DNA of 64,000 bases from Pseudomonas sp. UBA4617. Its GTDB lineage: Bacteria; Pseudomonadota; Gammaproteobacteria; Pseudomonadales; Pseudomonadaceae. Below, one piece after another: positions 26,590-35,280 of this stretch. The stretch spans positions 1 to 64,000 of the forward strand of contig NZ_DGIR01000038.1 in assembly GCF_002386445.1 (NCBI RefSeq). Reading direction: 5' to 3'. The notes under the pieces are model-generated. The model saw only the letters and a list, made by a program, of their open reading frames with translations, was not told the DNA's origin and made no database searches. A program made the translations under genes and the position numbers. How positions within the stretch are numbered: position 1 is the first letter of the stretch; each line of letters starts with the position of its first letter.

Positions 26590-26649
26590 CAATTATTGCA
26601 TCCCTACCAATCTCTTTTCGTTACCTTTACCGGCGTCCTCGCCTGCACA

Positions 26650-27996
26650 TCAGGTCGCGTCAGCGTGGCTCACCAGCCCTTTCACGATCACCCCCACGGT
26701 CGCCAGCCCTGCCGGTACCAGCAGCGCCGTCAGCACCTGCTCGAAACTCCAGCCCAGGCCCAGCAGTGTCGCGCCACTCCAGGCACCGAGAATCGCTCCG
26801 AAGCGGCCAATACCCAGCATCCACGATACCCCCGTGGCCCTGCCCTGGGTCGGGTAGAAGCGTGCCGCCAGCGACGGCATGGCCGACTGCGCCCCGTTCA
26901 CGCACATGCCGGCAACCAGCACCAGCGTGGCCAACAGCGTGATGTTGCCCAGGCTCTGCCCCACGGCGTAGGCGAATACCCCGGCCAGCAGGTAGAAAAG
27001 GCCGATCACCTTGTGCGGGTTGAAGCGGTCCATGGCCCAGCCCACGCCAACGGCACTCAGGACGCCACCGAACTGGAACAGCGCGCCGATGAAAGCAGCC
27101 TGCTCCATGCTCGCGCCACTGTCGCGCATCAGCGTAGGCAGCCAGCTGGTCAGCAGATAGACGATGACCAGCCCCATGAAATAGGTCAGCCACAACAGCA
27201 CGGTGCCCAGGCCATAAGTACCGGAGAAGATCACCGCGAACACGTTGCGTGCGGCCACGGCCTTCTGTTCCGGCACACTGAAGCTGCCGGCCTCGGCCAC
27301 CAACCGCGGCGCGATGGGCGACAGGGCCTTGCGCACCTTGTCGCTGCCACGGTTGCGCACCACCAGGAACCGCGCCGACTCCGGCAGCCAGGCGATCAGT
27401 ACCAGCGCCAGCAGCAACGGCAGCACGCCACCGATGACCAACAGACTATGCCAGCCGTAGGCCGGGATCATCTTTGCAGAAATGAAGCCGCCGCCAGCCA
27501 TGCCAAGGTTGAAACCGCAGAACATGCTGGTCACCAGCAGCGACTTGAGCCGCTCGGGGGTGTATTCGGACAGCAGCGTAGTGGCGTTTGGCATGCCTGC
27601 ACCAAGGCCCAGGCCGGTCAGGAAACGCAGCACCAGCAACTGGTCGACATTGGTGGCATAGGCCGATGCCAGGCTGAAGCCGCCGAACACCAGCACCGCC
27701 CCAACCAACACACCCTTGCGGCCAAACCGATCAGCCAGCGGGCCGGAGCCCAGGGCACCGAACACCATGCCGATCAGTGCGGCACTCATGACCGGGCCGA
27801 GGCTGGCGCGGTCGATCCCCCACTCCTGCGACAGGGCCGGGGCGATGAAGCCCATGGCGGCGGTGTCGAGGCCATCGAGGAAGACGATCAGGAAGCACAG
27901 CAGCACCACGCGCCATTGATAGCGGGACAGCGGCTGCTGATTGATGAACGACTGGACGTCGAGGCTTTTGCCGACGTTGGTTTGCGCTTGGTTCAT
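26650..27996 (-). CDS. pcaK: 4-hydroxybenzoate/protocatechuate MFS transporter
   Basis: The 448-aa protein is an AAHS-family aromatic acid:proton symporter with DGLDTAAMGFIAPAL in TM1 and the GPLADRFGRKGVL loop. It also works as a chemoreceptor accessory for 4-hydroxybenzoate in P. putida. ATG 27996 begins the conserved MNQAQT sequence; the longer frame is rejected. It follows pcaR on the minus strand across a 325-bp gap that has a PcaR-like site. Confidence 0.93.
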   Translation of the reverse strand: MNQAQTNVGKSLDVQSFINQQPLSRYQWRVVLLCFLIVFLDGLDTAAMGFIAPALSQEWGIDRASLGPVMSAALIGMVFGALGSGPLADRFGRKGVLVGAVLVFGGFSLASAYATNVDQLLVLRFLTGLGLGAGMPNATTLLSEYTPERLKSLLVTSMFCGFNLGMAGGGFISAKMIPAYGWHSLLVIGGVLPLLLALVLIAWLPESARFLVVRNRGSDKVRKALSPIAPRLVAEAGSFSVPEQKAVAARNVFAVIFSGTYGLGTVLLWLTYFMGLVIVYLLTSWLPTLMRDSGASMEQAAFIGALFQFGGVLSAVGVGWAMDRFNPHKVIGLFYLLAGVFAYAVGQSLGNITLLATLVLVAGMCVNGAQSAMPSLAARFYPTQGRATGVSWMLGIGRFGAILGAWSGATLLGLGWSFEQVLTALLVPAGLATVGVIVKGLVSHADAT

Positions 27997-28249
27997 TATT
28001 GTTATCCAGAATGAGGGCACAGCCAGGCCACTGCACGCGGTCAACCGGCACAGGGGGCATCAGTGGGGTGAGAACGGCTCGTGTCAGCCTGGATACAACG
28101 GGACTGCGCGCGAGTGCGGCCGCGCCAGCGCAGGGACAGTAGTCATGGTAAGTGCCTCTTGTATTTTTCTTGTTCGGTCAGCGCAGCCGACCGCTGCGAG
28201 AGACATTAATCAGCAGGCCGAAGTGAAGCAATTCGCCGCGAACGACACT

Positions 28250-28264
28250 GTGCGTTTATCGCAC
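28250..28264 (-). promoter_or_regulatory. PcaR-like site upstream of pcaK
   Basis: GTGCGTTTATCGCAC matches the operator at the pcaI promoter (GTGCGATTATCGAAC) at 13 of 15 bases. It is nearly palindromic (GTGCG...CGCAC). It lies about 255 bp before pcaK, in the expected promoter gap. Confidence 0.65.
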
Positions 28265-28296
28265 AGGAAACGGTTTTGCCTGTTCTCAATTTGAAA

Positions 28297-28313
28297 GGGG
28301 CGGCATGCGCCCC
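28297..28313 (-). terminator. Terminator of pcaR
   Basis: GGGGCG (28297-28302) pairs with CGCCCC (28308-28313) around a five-base loop. Read on the minus strand, the hairpin is followed by TTTCAAATTG, and it lies just downstream of the pcaR stop. Confidence 0.7.
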
Positions 28314-28321
28314 ATGACTGC

Positions 28322-29212
28322 TCAGCCAAACAGCTGATGGCAAAGGTCCCGGCTGGCGGTCAGCAGAATCGGCAGGAAGCGCTGCTCCAACTCGCTGCGC
28401 GTCACCCGCCCGACATGCGTACTCACGTTCAACGCCGCCAGCACCTGACCCGAAGCGTCATACACCGGCACAGCAATCGAGCGCAGCCCCTGCTCCAGTT
28501 CCTGGTCCACCACGCACCAGCCCTGGGCACGCACCTGCTGGATACAGGCGAACAGCGACTCGGGGTCGTGCAAGGTACGGCTGGTGCGGGCCTTCAGGTC
28601 TGCACGCTCCAGGTACTCGCGCAGGCTGGTGTCGTCCATCGCCGCCAGCAGGATACGCCCCATCGACGTGCAATAGGCCGGCAGGCGCCCGCCCACCGAC
28701 AGGTCGACCGAGATCAGCCGCTCCACCGTGGCTGAACGGGCTATATAAAGAATATCGTCACCCTCGAGGGTGGCCATGTTGGCGGCCTCGTGCAACTGGT
28801 CGCTGATACGGTCCAGGTAAGGCTGGGCGGATATCGCCAACGGCGTTGATGACAGGTACGCATGGCCCAGCGTCAAGACTTTGGGCAATAACGAATAGGT
28901 GCGCCCGTCGGTAGTGGCATAGCCCAGCTTGATCAGCGTGTGCAGGCAACGGCGCACAGCTGCCCGGGGAATTTCGGTGCGGTGGCTGATCTGGGCGATG
29001 GTCAGGTGACGCTTGCGTTCCTGGAAGGCCTGTATCACGGCCAGGCCACGCGCCAGGGAGGTCATGAAGTCCGGATCGCCGGTAAAGGCCTGGATACGCT
29101 TGGCCGGCGACGCCACGATCGGCGGTGCCAGCGCTGTCGAGGCAGATCGTTCCTGCTCTGGAATGGCCGGGTCTGGATTGTCGGAATCGTTGGCCAGCTT
29201 TTCGTCACTCAT
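28322..29212 (-). CDS. pcaR: IclR-family activator of the beta-ketoadipate pathway
   Basis: The 296-aa regulator has an IclR winged HTH (LTIAQISHRTEIPRAAVRRC) and an effector domain with GDDILYIARS and AYCTSMGRILLAAM. PcaR responds to beta-ketoadipate, activating pcaI and other pca genes and repressing itself. ATG 29212 has GAGGT upstream; the frame extends seven codons further without support. An operator pair lies 28-60 bp upstream. Confidence 0.95.
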   Translation of the reverse strand: MSDEKLANDSDNPDPAIPEQERSASTALAPPIVASPAKRIQAFTGDPDFMTSLARGLAVIQAFQERKRHLTIAQISHRTEIPRAAVRRCLHTLIKLGYATTDGRTYSLLPKVLTLGHAYLSSTPLAISAQPYLDRISDQLHEAANMATLEGDDILYIARSATVERLISVDLSVGGRLPAYCTSMGRILLAAMDDTSLREYLERADLKARTSRTLHDPESLFACIQQVRAQGWCVVDQELEQGLRSIAVPVYDASGQVLAALNVSTHVGRVTRSELEQRFLPILLTASRDLCHQLFG

Positions 29213-29239
29213 TGCATACCTCAAAAAAAACACCCGCTC

Positions 29240-29272
29240 GTGCGATTATCGAACAAACGGCCGATAATCGCA
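29240..29272. promoter_or_regulatory. PcaR autoregulatory operator
   Basis: GTGCGATTATCGAAC at 29240-29254 is identical to the pcaI site, and an inverted core (CGATAATCGCA) lies at 29262-29272. The same two-site inverted architecture occurs at pcaI. It overlaps the region where the pcaR promoter and the divergent plus-strand promoter should lie. Confidence 0.88.
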
Positions 29273-29273
29273 A

Positions 29274-29300
29274 TTGACCGCTGACACTTTTACTTATACC
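29274..29300 (+). promoter_or_regulatory. Candidate plus-strand sigma-70 promoter
   Basis: TTGACC (29274-29279) and TATACC (29295-29300) are separated by 15 bases, slightly short of the ideal. It abuts the PcaR inverted half-site, so PcaR could influence it. Confidence 0.4.
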
Positions 29301-29306
29301 TTTCTC

Positions 29307-29397
29307 TCGCCACTTGTGGCTTCTTTGGAGAGACTGGTCAGGTACCCACCGTAGAAGTCCCAGGCAACGGCCTCGCCTTTCAGGCGAGGCCGTTTTT
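29307..29397 (+). ncRNA. Candidate small RNA divergent from pcaR
   Basis: A promoter-like pair ends at 29300 and a perfect 11-bp terminator with T tract ends at 29397; between them is no gene with a ribosome site. The expected RNA is about 90 nt. The unexplained body includes a GGAGAGACTGG stretch. It could instead be a leader or the terminator of an undetected transcript. No known sRNA family was recognised. Confidence 0.4.
29367..29397 (+). terminator. Strong intrinsic terminator with no upstream gene
   Basis: ACGGCCTCGCC (29367-29377) pairs perfectly with GGCGAGGCCGT (29383-29393) around TTTCA and is followed by a T tract (29393-29397). On the minus strand no T tract follows, so it works for plus-strand transcription, where no protein gene precedes it. 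Confidence 0.85.
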
Positions 29398-29497
29398 CAT
29401 TCCACAGCCAGTCGAAAACCTCTATCCGCTCCGGCGACGAACTTTTTCCCGCCTTGCTTTTCGAACTTGCAGGAAGGTACGCACCGTTGTCGGACGC

Positions 29498-29566
29498 ATC
29501 GTTACTTGTGTCGGAATATCAGAGCCGGTAAATAACGATGTTCATCTAAATAACGATTGCTATAAT
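29498..29566 (+). promoter_or_regulatory. Extended -10 promoter with repeated TAACGAT motifs
   Basis: TGCTATAAT (29558-29566) is an ideal extended -10. TAAATAACGAT occurs exactly twice upstream (29529-29539 and 29547-29557), 18 bases apart, and an inverted ATCGTTA at 29498-29504 gives a third copy of the core. No good -35 is present. The arrangement suggests binding of a regulator to two or three sites. It drives the 68-aa gene. Confidence 0.6.
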
Positions 29567-29668
29567 CGACCAGGCAGGCCGCGGCGCTGCAGCAGCAACG
29601 AGCCTTCAGCCGTATGACGCAGGCTGTACTGCACATGAAACAAACAGTCTTCAAACTTAATTCAGGTA

Positions 29669-29875
29669 ATGCATGTGACGAAAGATGAACTGCGCGCAGA
29701 GTTGGAGCGCCAGGCTGAACGTTACAAGGAAGTCTATGGTGGTGAGGTAACTACTTACGCCGCACAACCGGATCCAGAACGCAAACCTTGGCGCAAGCGT
29801 GCCAGCGTGCGTGACCAGGCCTTCAGCCAGGAACTGGAGCGTATGGAAAAGGAACTGCGTAGCGACAACGCCTGA
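29669..29875 (+). CDS. Small hydrophilic hypothetical protein, 68 aa
   Basis: The protein is charged and mostly helical: VTKDELRAELERQAERYKEV, a Pro-containing linker (YAAQPDPERKPWRK), then a second acidic helix ending LERMEKELRSDNA. There is no signal peptide or TM segment. A GTG two codons after the ATG, at 29675, may be the real start, since the AGG at 29665 is better spaced for it. It stands alone behind a promoter with repeated operator-like motifs. The family is unnamed as far as I can tell. It may be a small regulatory or protein-binding factor, but this is not supported by sequence. Confidence 0.65.
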   Translation: MHVTKDELRAELERQAERYKEVYGGEVTTYAAQPDPERKPWRKRASVRDQAFSQELERMEKELRSDNA

Positions 29876-30184
29876 AGCCGGAGCTCGCCAGGATCGCCGC
29901 CCCGCCTGCCCGGGCGGCCTCGATCTTTACCGCCAGGCCGAAGATGAAATGGAATCACACAAATTTCATACGGCCGTTTGAACGGTAGCGAGGCGACTTT
30001 TTAGCCGGATTTTTATCGATTTTCGTCGTGTTTTTCGCGTTTTGGCCGACATTTTCCTGACCGCTGGCACCGCCGTGCACTGCGCTCGGGACGTTGGAAG
30101 ATTGCCATCGGTCTGTCGCAAATGCATCGATTGCCGCGGTTTTCTGGCATAATCCCGCCCCCCTATGACCGCCAGACAACCTTC
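29876..30184. other. 309-bp gap before the phosphate transporter
   Basis: It holds a GC stem (CCGCCC at 29897-29902 with GGGCGG at 29912-29917, flanked by GATCG/CGATC) ending in a short TTT, a possible terminator of the 68-aa gene. A T-rich tract runs at 29997-30060. An extended -10 (TGGCATAAT, 30145-30153) lies 32 bp before the transporter ATG. No other gene is seen. Confidence 0.55.
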
Positions 30185-31657
30185 ATGATCGAATTATTCA
30201 GCGGACTGGATGCCTGGGTACTGGTGAGCCTGCTGCTCGCCCTGACCTTCGTACTCGCCTTCGAGTTCATCAATGGCTTTCATGACACCGCCAACGCGGT
30301 AGCCACCGTCATCTATACCAAAGCCATGCCGCCGCACCTCGCCGTGTTCTTCTCCGGCGTGTTCAACTTCCTTGGCGTTCTGCTCGGCGGTGTGGGGGTG
30401 GCCTATGCCATCGTGCACCTGCTGCCGGTAGAGCTGCTGATCAATGTGAACACCGGACACGGCCTGGCCATGGTCTTCTCGTTGCTGGCTGCGGCCATCA
30501 CCTGGAACCTCGGCACCTGGTACTTCGGTATCCCGGCCTCCAGCTCGCACACGCTGATCGGCTCCATTCTTGGCGTCGGCCTGGCCAACGCGCTGATCAA
30601 CGACATCCCGCTGGGCGACGGCGTCAACTGGCAGAAGGCGATCGACATCGCCATGTCGCTGGTGGTCTCGCCAATGGCCGGCTTCGCCGTCGCAGCCCTG
30701 GTGCTCATCGGCCTGAAGTGGTGGCGTCCGCTGTCGAAGATGCACAAGACCCCCGAGCAGCGTCGCAAGCTCGACGACAAGAAGCACCCGCCGTTCTGGA
30801 ACCGCCTGGTACTGGTGGTTTCGGCCATGGGCGTGAGCTTCGTGCACGGTTCCAACGACGGCCAGAAAGGCATTGGCCTGATCATGCTGGTGCTGATCGG
30901 TATCGTCCCGGCCAAGTTCGTCCTCGACCTGAACAGCACCACCTACCAGATCGAACGGACCCGCGACGCTACCCTGCACATGAGCCAGTTCTACCAGCGC
31001 AACGCCGCTACCCTGGGCGAGTTCCTGGCGCTGGGCAAGGCCAATGCCAGCGACCTGCCGGAGCGGTTCAGCTGCAACCCGAAGCAGACCGAACCGACCA
31101 TTGCCGCGCTGCAATCTTCGCTGCAAGGCGTAACGGATTACCACAGCCTGGATGCGGAAAAGCGCGTTGAAGTACGTCGCTACCTGCTGTGCCTGGACGA
31201 CACGGCGAAAAAGGTCGGCAAGCTGCCAGGCCTGGAAGCCCGTGAAAAGGCCGACCTGGAAAAGCTGCGCAAGGACCTGACCGCCACCACCGAATACGCC
31301 CCGTTCTGGGTCATCGTTGCCGTCGCCCTGGCCTTGGGCCTGGGCACCATGGTTGGTTGGAAACGCGTGGTACTGACCGTTGGCGAGAAGATCGGCAAGC
31401 AGGGCATGACCTATGCCCAGGGCATGTCGGCACAGATCACCGCAGCCTGTGCCATCGGCATGGCCAACGTGTTCGCCCTGCCGGTATCGACCACCCACGT
31501 ACTGTCGTCCGGCGTAGCCGGCACCATGGTCGCCAACAAGAGCGGCCTGCAAGGCGGCACCGTGAAGACCATCCTGCTGGCCTGGGTACTGACCCTGCCG
31601 GCGTCGATGGGCCTGGCGGCTGGCCTGTTCTGGCTGGCGTCGAAAGCCATTGGCTGA
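30185..31657 (+). CDS. pit: PiT-family inorganic phosphate transporter
   Basis: The 490-aa protein has both PiT signatures: FINGFHDTANAVATVIYTKAM near the N-terminus and VSFVHGSNDGQKGIGL mid-protein, with GIPASSSHTLIGS and LPVSTTHVLSS repeats. It carries metal phosphate/proton symport at the inner membrane. A long soluble loop (about residues 255-380) interrupts the two halves. It starts at ATG 30185. No PhoB box is evident, which fits constitutive expression typical of Pit. It stands alone. Confidence 0.9.
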   Translation: MIELFSGLDAWVLVSLLLALTFVLAFEFINGFHDTANAVATVIYTKAMPPHLAVFFSGVFNFLGVLLGGVGVAYAIVHLLPVELLINVNTGHGLAMVFSLLAAAITWNLGTWYFGIPASSSHTLIGSILGVGLANALINDIPLGDGVNWQKAIDIAMSLVVSPMAGFAVAALVLIGLKWWRPLSKMHKTPEQRRKLDDKKHPPFWNRLVLVVSAMGVSFVHGSNDGQKGIGLIMLVLIGIVPAKFVLDLNSTTYQIERTRDATLHMSQFYQRNAATLGEFLALGKANASDLPERFSCNPKQTEPTIAALQSSLQGVTDYHSLDAEKRVEVRRYLLCLDDTAKKVGKLPGLEAREKADLEKLRKDLTATTEYAPFWVIVAVALALGLGTMVGWKRVVLTVGEKIGKQGMTYAQGMSAQITAACAIGMANVFALPVSTTHVLSSGVAGTMVANKSGLQGGTVKTILLAWVLTLPASMGLAAGLFWLASKAIG

Positions 31658-31669
31658 GTGACACCGCAA

Positions 31670-31700
31670 TGAAAAAGGCGCCCTTGCAGGCGCCTTTTCA
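31670..31700. terminator. Bidirectional terminator between pit and the HerA-like gene
   Basis: AAAAGGCGCC pairs with GGCGCCTTTT around CTTGCA, with A and T tracts on the two sides, so it can serve pit (plus) and the convergent gene ending at 31749 (minus). Confidence 0.85.
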
Positions 31701-31712
31701 ATATCCGCGTGG

Positions 31713-31744
31713 GTGCGGGTTATCCGCGAAGGCGCCGTTACAGG
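31713..31744. repeat. Single REP-type element
   Basis: GTGCGGGTTATCCGCGAAGG followed by CGCCGTTACAGGC resembles one REP unit, placed between the shared terminator and the end of the minus-strand gene. Confidence 0.6.
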
Positions 31745-31748
31745 CAAC

Positions 31749-33224
31749 CTACCTTTTCCTGCCTCCCAGCAACGACCCCATCAGCCCCCGCACCAATTGC
31801 CGACCTAACTGGTTGGCCGCCTGGCGCACCGCCGACTTGATCGCCTGCCCCGCCGCACTTTGCAGGAACTCACCGGCCTTGTCGGCAAAACTTTCCTCGT
31901 CCGCCTGGGGCTGTGGTGCCGGCTCTACCGGCTCGCCCTTGCGCTGGCTGAGCATTTCATAAGCCGATTCACGGTCCACCGGCTTGTCATACCGCCCTGC
32001 CAGCGGGGAGGCAGCAGTCAGCGCACTACGCTCGGCGGCACTCAGCGGCCCGATACGCGACTGCGGTGGTGCAATCAACACGCGCTGCACCATTGCCGGT
32101 GTGCCCTTTTCTTCCAGCGTCCCCACCAGCGCCTCGCCAATGCCCAGCTCGGTCAGCACTGCCAGGGTGTCGAACGCCGGATTTGGGCGGAAACCATCTG
32201 CCACCGCGCGCAGCGACTTCTGTTCCCTGGCGGTGAACGCCCGCAGGCCATGCTGGATACGCAAGCCCAGTTGCGCCAGCACCGCATCCGGCAAATCCCC
32301 TGGCGACTGGGTGACAAAGTACACCCCAACCCCCTTGGAGCGAATCAGCCGCACCACCTGCTCCAGGCGGTCCTGCAACGCCTTGGGCGTATCGTTGAAC
32401 AGCAAATGCGCTTCATCGAAGAACAACGCCAGCACCGGTTTGTCGGCATCACCGCGCTCGGGCAACTGCTCGAACAGTTCGGCCAGCAACCACAACAGGA
32501 AGGTCGCATACACCTTGGGCGCCTCGTGCACCAGGCGGCTGGCGTCCAGCAGGTGGATACGCCCGCGGCCATCCGGGTCCGCTCGCAGCAGGTCCTCGAG
32601 CTGCAACGCCGGCTCACCGAACAGCGCCTCGGCGCCCTGCTGTTCCAGCGTAGCCAGCCTGCGCAGCAGTGCCTGGGTGGAAGCCGCAGTCATCAGCGCG
32701 CTGTCTTCACCCAGCAGTTGCGGGTTGTCTTTCAGGTGCGTGAGCAGGGCCTTGAGGTCCTTGAGGTCCAGCAGCAGCAAGCCTTCACGGTCAGCCACCT
32801 TGAACGCCGCATACAGCGCCGCCTGCTGGCTGTCGCTCAGCTCCAGCAAGTTGCCCAGCAGCAACGGCCCCATCTCGCTGAGGGTGGTGCGCAACGGGTG
32901 ACCGGACTGCCCGGCGATGTCCCACAGGCTCACCGGGTAGGCTTGCGGCCTGTGGCTTAGCCAGGGCATGCCGGCTATGCGCTCGGCCACCTTGCCCTGC
33001 GGCGCACCGGCAGCGCCCAGGCCGCACAGGTCGCCTTTGACATCGGCGGCAAACACCGCCACGCCCGCGTCACTGAATGCCTCCGCCAGGTGCTGCAGGG
33101 TGACGGTCTTGCCCGTACCGGTGGCGCCAGCCACCAGGCCATGGCGGTTGGCCAGCCTCATCGCCTGTCCGACTGGCAAGCCATCCGGGCCTGCACCTAC
33201 AACAATGGTCGAAAATTCCGACAT
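31749..33224 (-). CDS. HerA-like ATPase (DUF853/YjgR family)
   Basis: The 491-aa protein has Walker A GATGTGKT (33-40), Walker B LFFDEAH (D270, E271) and a C-terminal Gln/Ala-rich region ending in basic LLGGRKR. It belongs to the helicase HerA-like bacterial YjgR family (DUF853), probably a hexameric ATPase of unknown substrate. No NurA nuclease gene is adjacent, so a DNA-end-processing role is not implied. ATG 33224 has AAAGAG upstream. It is divergent from the chemoreceptor gene. Confidence 0.85.
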   Translation of the reverse strand: MSEFSTIVVGAGPDGLPVGQAMRLANRHGLVAGATGTGKTVTLQHLAEAFSDAGVAVFAADVKGDLCGLGAAGAPQGKVAERIAGMPWLSHRPQAYPVSLWDIAGQSGHPLRTTLSEMGPLLLGNLLELSDSQQAALYAAFKVADREGLLLLDLKDLKALLTHLKDNPQLLGEDSALMTAASTQALLRRLATLEQQGAEALFGEPALQLEDLLRADPDGRGRIHLLDASRLVHEAPKVYATFLLWLLAELFEQLPERGDADKPVLALFFDEAHLLFNDTPKALQDRLEQVVRLIRSKGVGVYFVTQSPGDLPDAVLAQLGLRIQHGLRAFTAREQKSLRAVADGFRPNPAFDTLAVLTELGIGEALVGTLEEKGTPAMVQRVLIAPPQSRIGPLSAAERSALTAASPLAGRYDKPVDRESAYEMLSQRKGEPVEPAPQPQADEESFADKAGEFLQSAAGQAIKSAVRQAANQLGRQLVRGLMGSLLGGRKR

Positions 33225-33390
33225 CTCTTTAATCCTCTGCTCAAGCTTTACCTGAATTCGGCCGATACCTGTGGGTGATATTTGCCTTGATAGAGAGGGA
33301 CAACCGAAAAGGGACTTTTCGGGATCTTGCACGGCTGCGATGCCTTGCGTGCAAACGCCTGATACAAACCTTAGCGGAACCGATTACGCC

Positions 33391-35265
33391 ATGAACAAAA
33401 GCCTTCGTTTCAGCCACAAGATTCTCTTGGCCGCATCACTGATCGTGATACTCGCCTTCAGCCTTTTTACGCTCTACAACGATTACCTCCAGCGTAATGC
33501 GATCCGCGAAGACCTGGAAAACTATCTGGCAGAAATGGGCGATTCCACTTCGAACAATATTCGCAACCTGTTCGAAGGCCGCATCAAGCTGGTGGAAAAC
33601 CTGGCACAGAACATAGCCCAGGAGCCGGCCAGCGCCGACACCCTGCTGGGCCAGAACGCGCTGATCTCCAGCTTCCTCACGGTCTACGTTGGCAAGGTCG
33701 ATGGCGGCTTCAGCGTGCGCCCCGATACCAAGATGCCCGACGGCTACGACCCGCGCACTCGCCCATGGTACAAGGACGGCCTGAATGCCGCCGGCACCAT
33801 CCTCACCGAGCCGTACATCGACATGGCCACCAACAAGATGGTCATCGGCATCATCAGCAAGGTCGCCGGCAATGTCGGGGTTGTCGGTGGCGACCTGGCC
33901 CTCGACGGCCTGGTACAGATCATCAACTCGCTGAACTTCGGCGGCATGGGCTACGCCTTCCTGGTCAACGACCAGGGCAAGATCCTGGTGCACCCGGACA
34001 AGGGCCTGGTGATGAAGTCGCTGTCGGACCTGTTCCCGCAGCACACGCCAAAACTGACCGGTGAGCTGACCGAAGTGCAGAGCGATGGCCAGACCCGCCT
34101 GCTGACCTTCACCCCGATCACCGGCTTGCCGTCGGCAAACTGGTACATCGGCCTGTCGGTAGACAAGGACAAGGCCTTCGCGATGCTCAGCACCTTCCGC
34201 ACCTCGGCAGTGATCGCCACGCTGGTGGCGGTGGTGATCATCATCGGCCTGCTCGGCCTGCTGATCCGCGTGCTGATGCAACCGCTGCACACCATGACCC
34301 GCGCGATGGAGGACATCGCCGAAGGCGAAGGTGACCTGACCAAGCGCCTGCGTATCCACAACCACGACGAATTCGGCGTCCTGGGCAGCGCATTCAACCG
34401 CTTCGTCGAGCGTATCCACAGTTCGATCCGCGAAGTGTCCTCGGCTACCGAGCAGGTCAACGAAGTGGCCCTGCGGGTGATCAGCGCTTCCAACTCGTCC
34501 ATGACCAACTCCGACGAGCAGGCCAACCGCACCAACAGCGTGGCCGCCGCCATCAACGAACTGGGTGCCGCTGCCCAGGAAATTGCCGGCAACGCGGCCC
34601 AGGCTTCGCAGCATGCCAGCTCGGCGCGCCTGCTGGCCGAAGAGGGGCAGCAGGTGGTAGAGCGCAACATTGCGGCAATGAATCGCCTGTCCGACCTGAT
34701 TGTCACCTCCAGCGCGCACATCGAGACGCTGAACAGCAAGACCGTCAACATCGGCCAGATCCTCGAAGTGATTACCAGCATTTCCCAGCAGACCAACCTG
34801 CTGGCACTGAATGCGGCCATCGAAGCGGCCCGTGCCGGTGAGGCCGGACGTGGTTTTGCCGTGGTTGCCGATGAAGTGCGCAACCTGGCGCACCGCACCC
34901 AGGAATCGGCGCAGCAGGTGCAGACCATGATCGAAGAACTGCAAGTCGGCGCCCGCGAGTCGGTCGAGACCATGGACCAGAGCCAGCGCCACAGCCAGGA
35001 CAGCATGCAGATCGCCAACCAGGCCGGCGAACGCCTGGACAGCGTGACCGTGCGCATCGGCGAGATCGACGGCATGAACCAGTCGGTGGCCACCGCCACC
35101 GAAGAGCAGACCGCGGTGGTGGAGGCGATCAACATGGACATCAACGAGATCAACATGCTCAACCAGGAGGGCGTGGAGAACCTGCAGGCCACCCTGCGCG
35201 CCTGCTCCGACCTGGAACAGCAGGCCAGCCGCCTGAAGCAACTGGTGGGCAGCTTCCGTATCTGA
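33391..35265 (+). CDS. mcpG: Methyl-accepting chemotaxis protein, McpG/PctC-like
   Basis: The 624-aa receptor has TM1 at ~11-28, a dCache periplasmic domain, TM2 at ~270-295, HAMP, and a cytoplasmic signalling hairpin with EVITSISQQTNLLALNAAIE. The amino-acid-type dCache pocket is visible: Y119, R124, W126, Y127, Y142 and D168 (ligand motif). Closest known relatives are PctC of P. aeruginosa and McpG of P. putida, which sense GABA. ATG 33391 fits the family N-terminus. Ligand is inferred. Confidence 0.85.
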   Translation: MNKSLRFSHKILLAASLIVILAFSLFTLYNDYLQRNAIREDLENYLAEMGDSTSNNIRNLFEGRIKLVENLAQNIAQEPASADTLLGQNALISSFLTVYVGKVDGGFSVRPDTKMPDGYDPRTRPWYKDGLNAAGTILTEPYIDMATNKMVIGIISKVAGNVGVVGGDLALDGLVQIINSLNFGGMGYAFLVNDQGKILVHPDKGLVMKSLSDLFPQHTPKLTGELTEVQSDGQTRLLTFTPITGLPSANWYIGLSVDKDKAFAMLSTFRTSAVIATLVAVVIIIGLLGLLIRVLMQPLHTMTRAMEDIAEGEGDLTKRLRIHNHDEFGVLGSAFNRFVERIHSSIREVSSATEQVNEVALRVISASNSSMTNSDEQANRTNSVAAAINELGAAAQEIAGNAAQASQHASSARLLAEEGQQVVERNIAAMNRLSDLIVTSSAHIETLNSKTVNIGQILEVITSISQQTNLLALNAAIEAARAGEAGRGFAVVADEVRNLAHRTQESAQQVQTMIEELQVGARESVETMDQSQRHSQDSMQIANQAGERLDSVTVRIGEIDGMNQSVATATEEQTAVVEAINMDINEINMLNQEGVENLQATLRACSDLEQQASRLKQLVGSFRI

Positions 35266-35280
35266 TTCCAGACTGCATCT

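Larger units (their letters stand above)
27997..28321. other. pcaK-pcaR intergenic region, 325 bp
   Basis: No gene is visible. It carries the pcaK leader, a PcaR-like site at 28250-28264 and a hairpin at 28297-28313 that should end pcaR. Confidence 0.65.
29213..29668. other. 456-bp region between pcaR and the 68-aa gene
   Basis: It contains, left to right: a PcaR operator pair, a candidate plus-strand promoter, a possible ~90-nt RNA ending in a strong terminator, and a promoter with repeated TAACGAT motifs. No protein gene is seen, apart from a 12-codon GTG frame at 29316 without a ribosome site. Confidence 0.6.

Noticed and set aside
26482..28014. A 510-codon plus-strand frame opposite pcaK
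   Set aside because: It is antisense to a clear AAHS transporter and has Gln/His-rich shadow composition.
29316..29354. A 12-codon GTG frame before the terminator at 29367 as a leader peptide
   Set aside because: No ribosome site precedes it and it has no regulatory codon run, so I kept only the candidate RNA.
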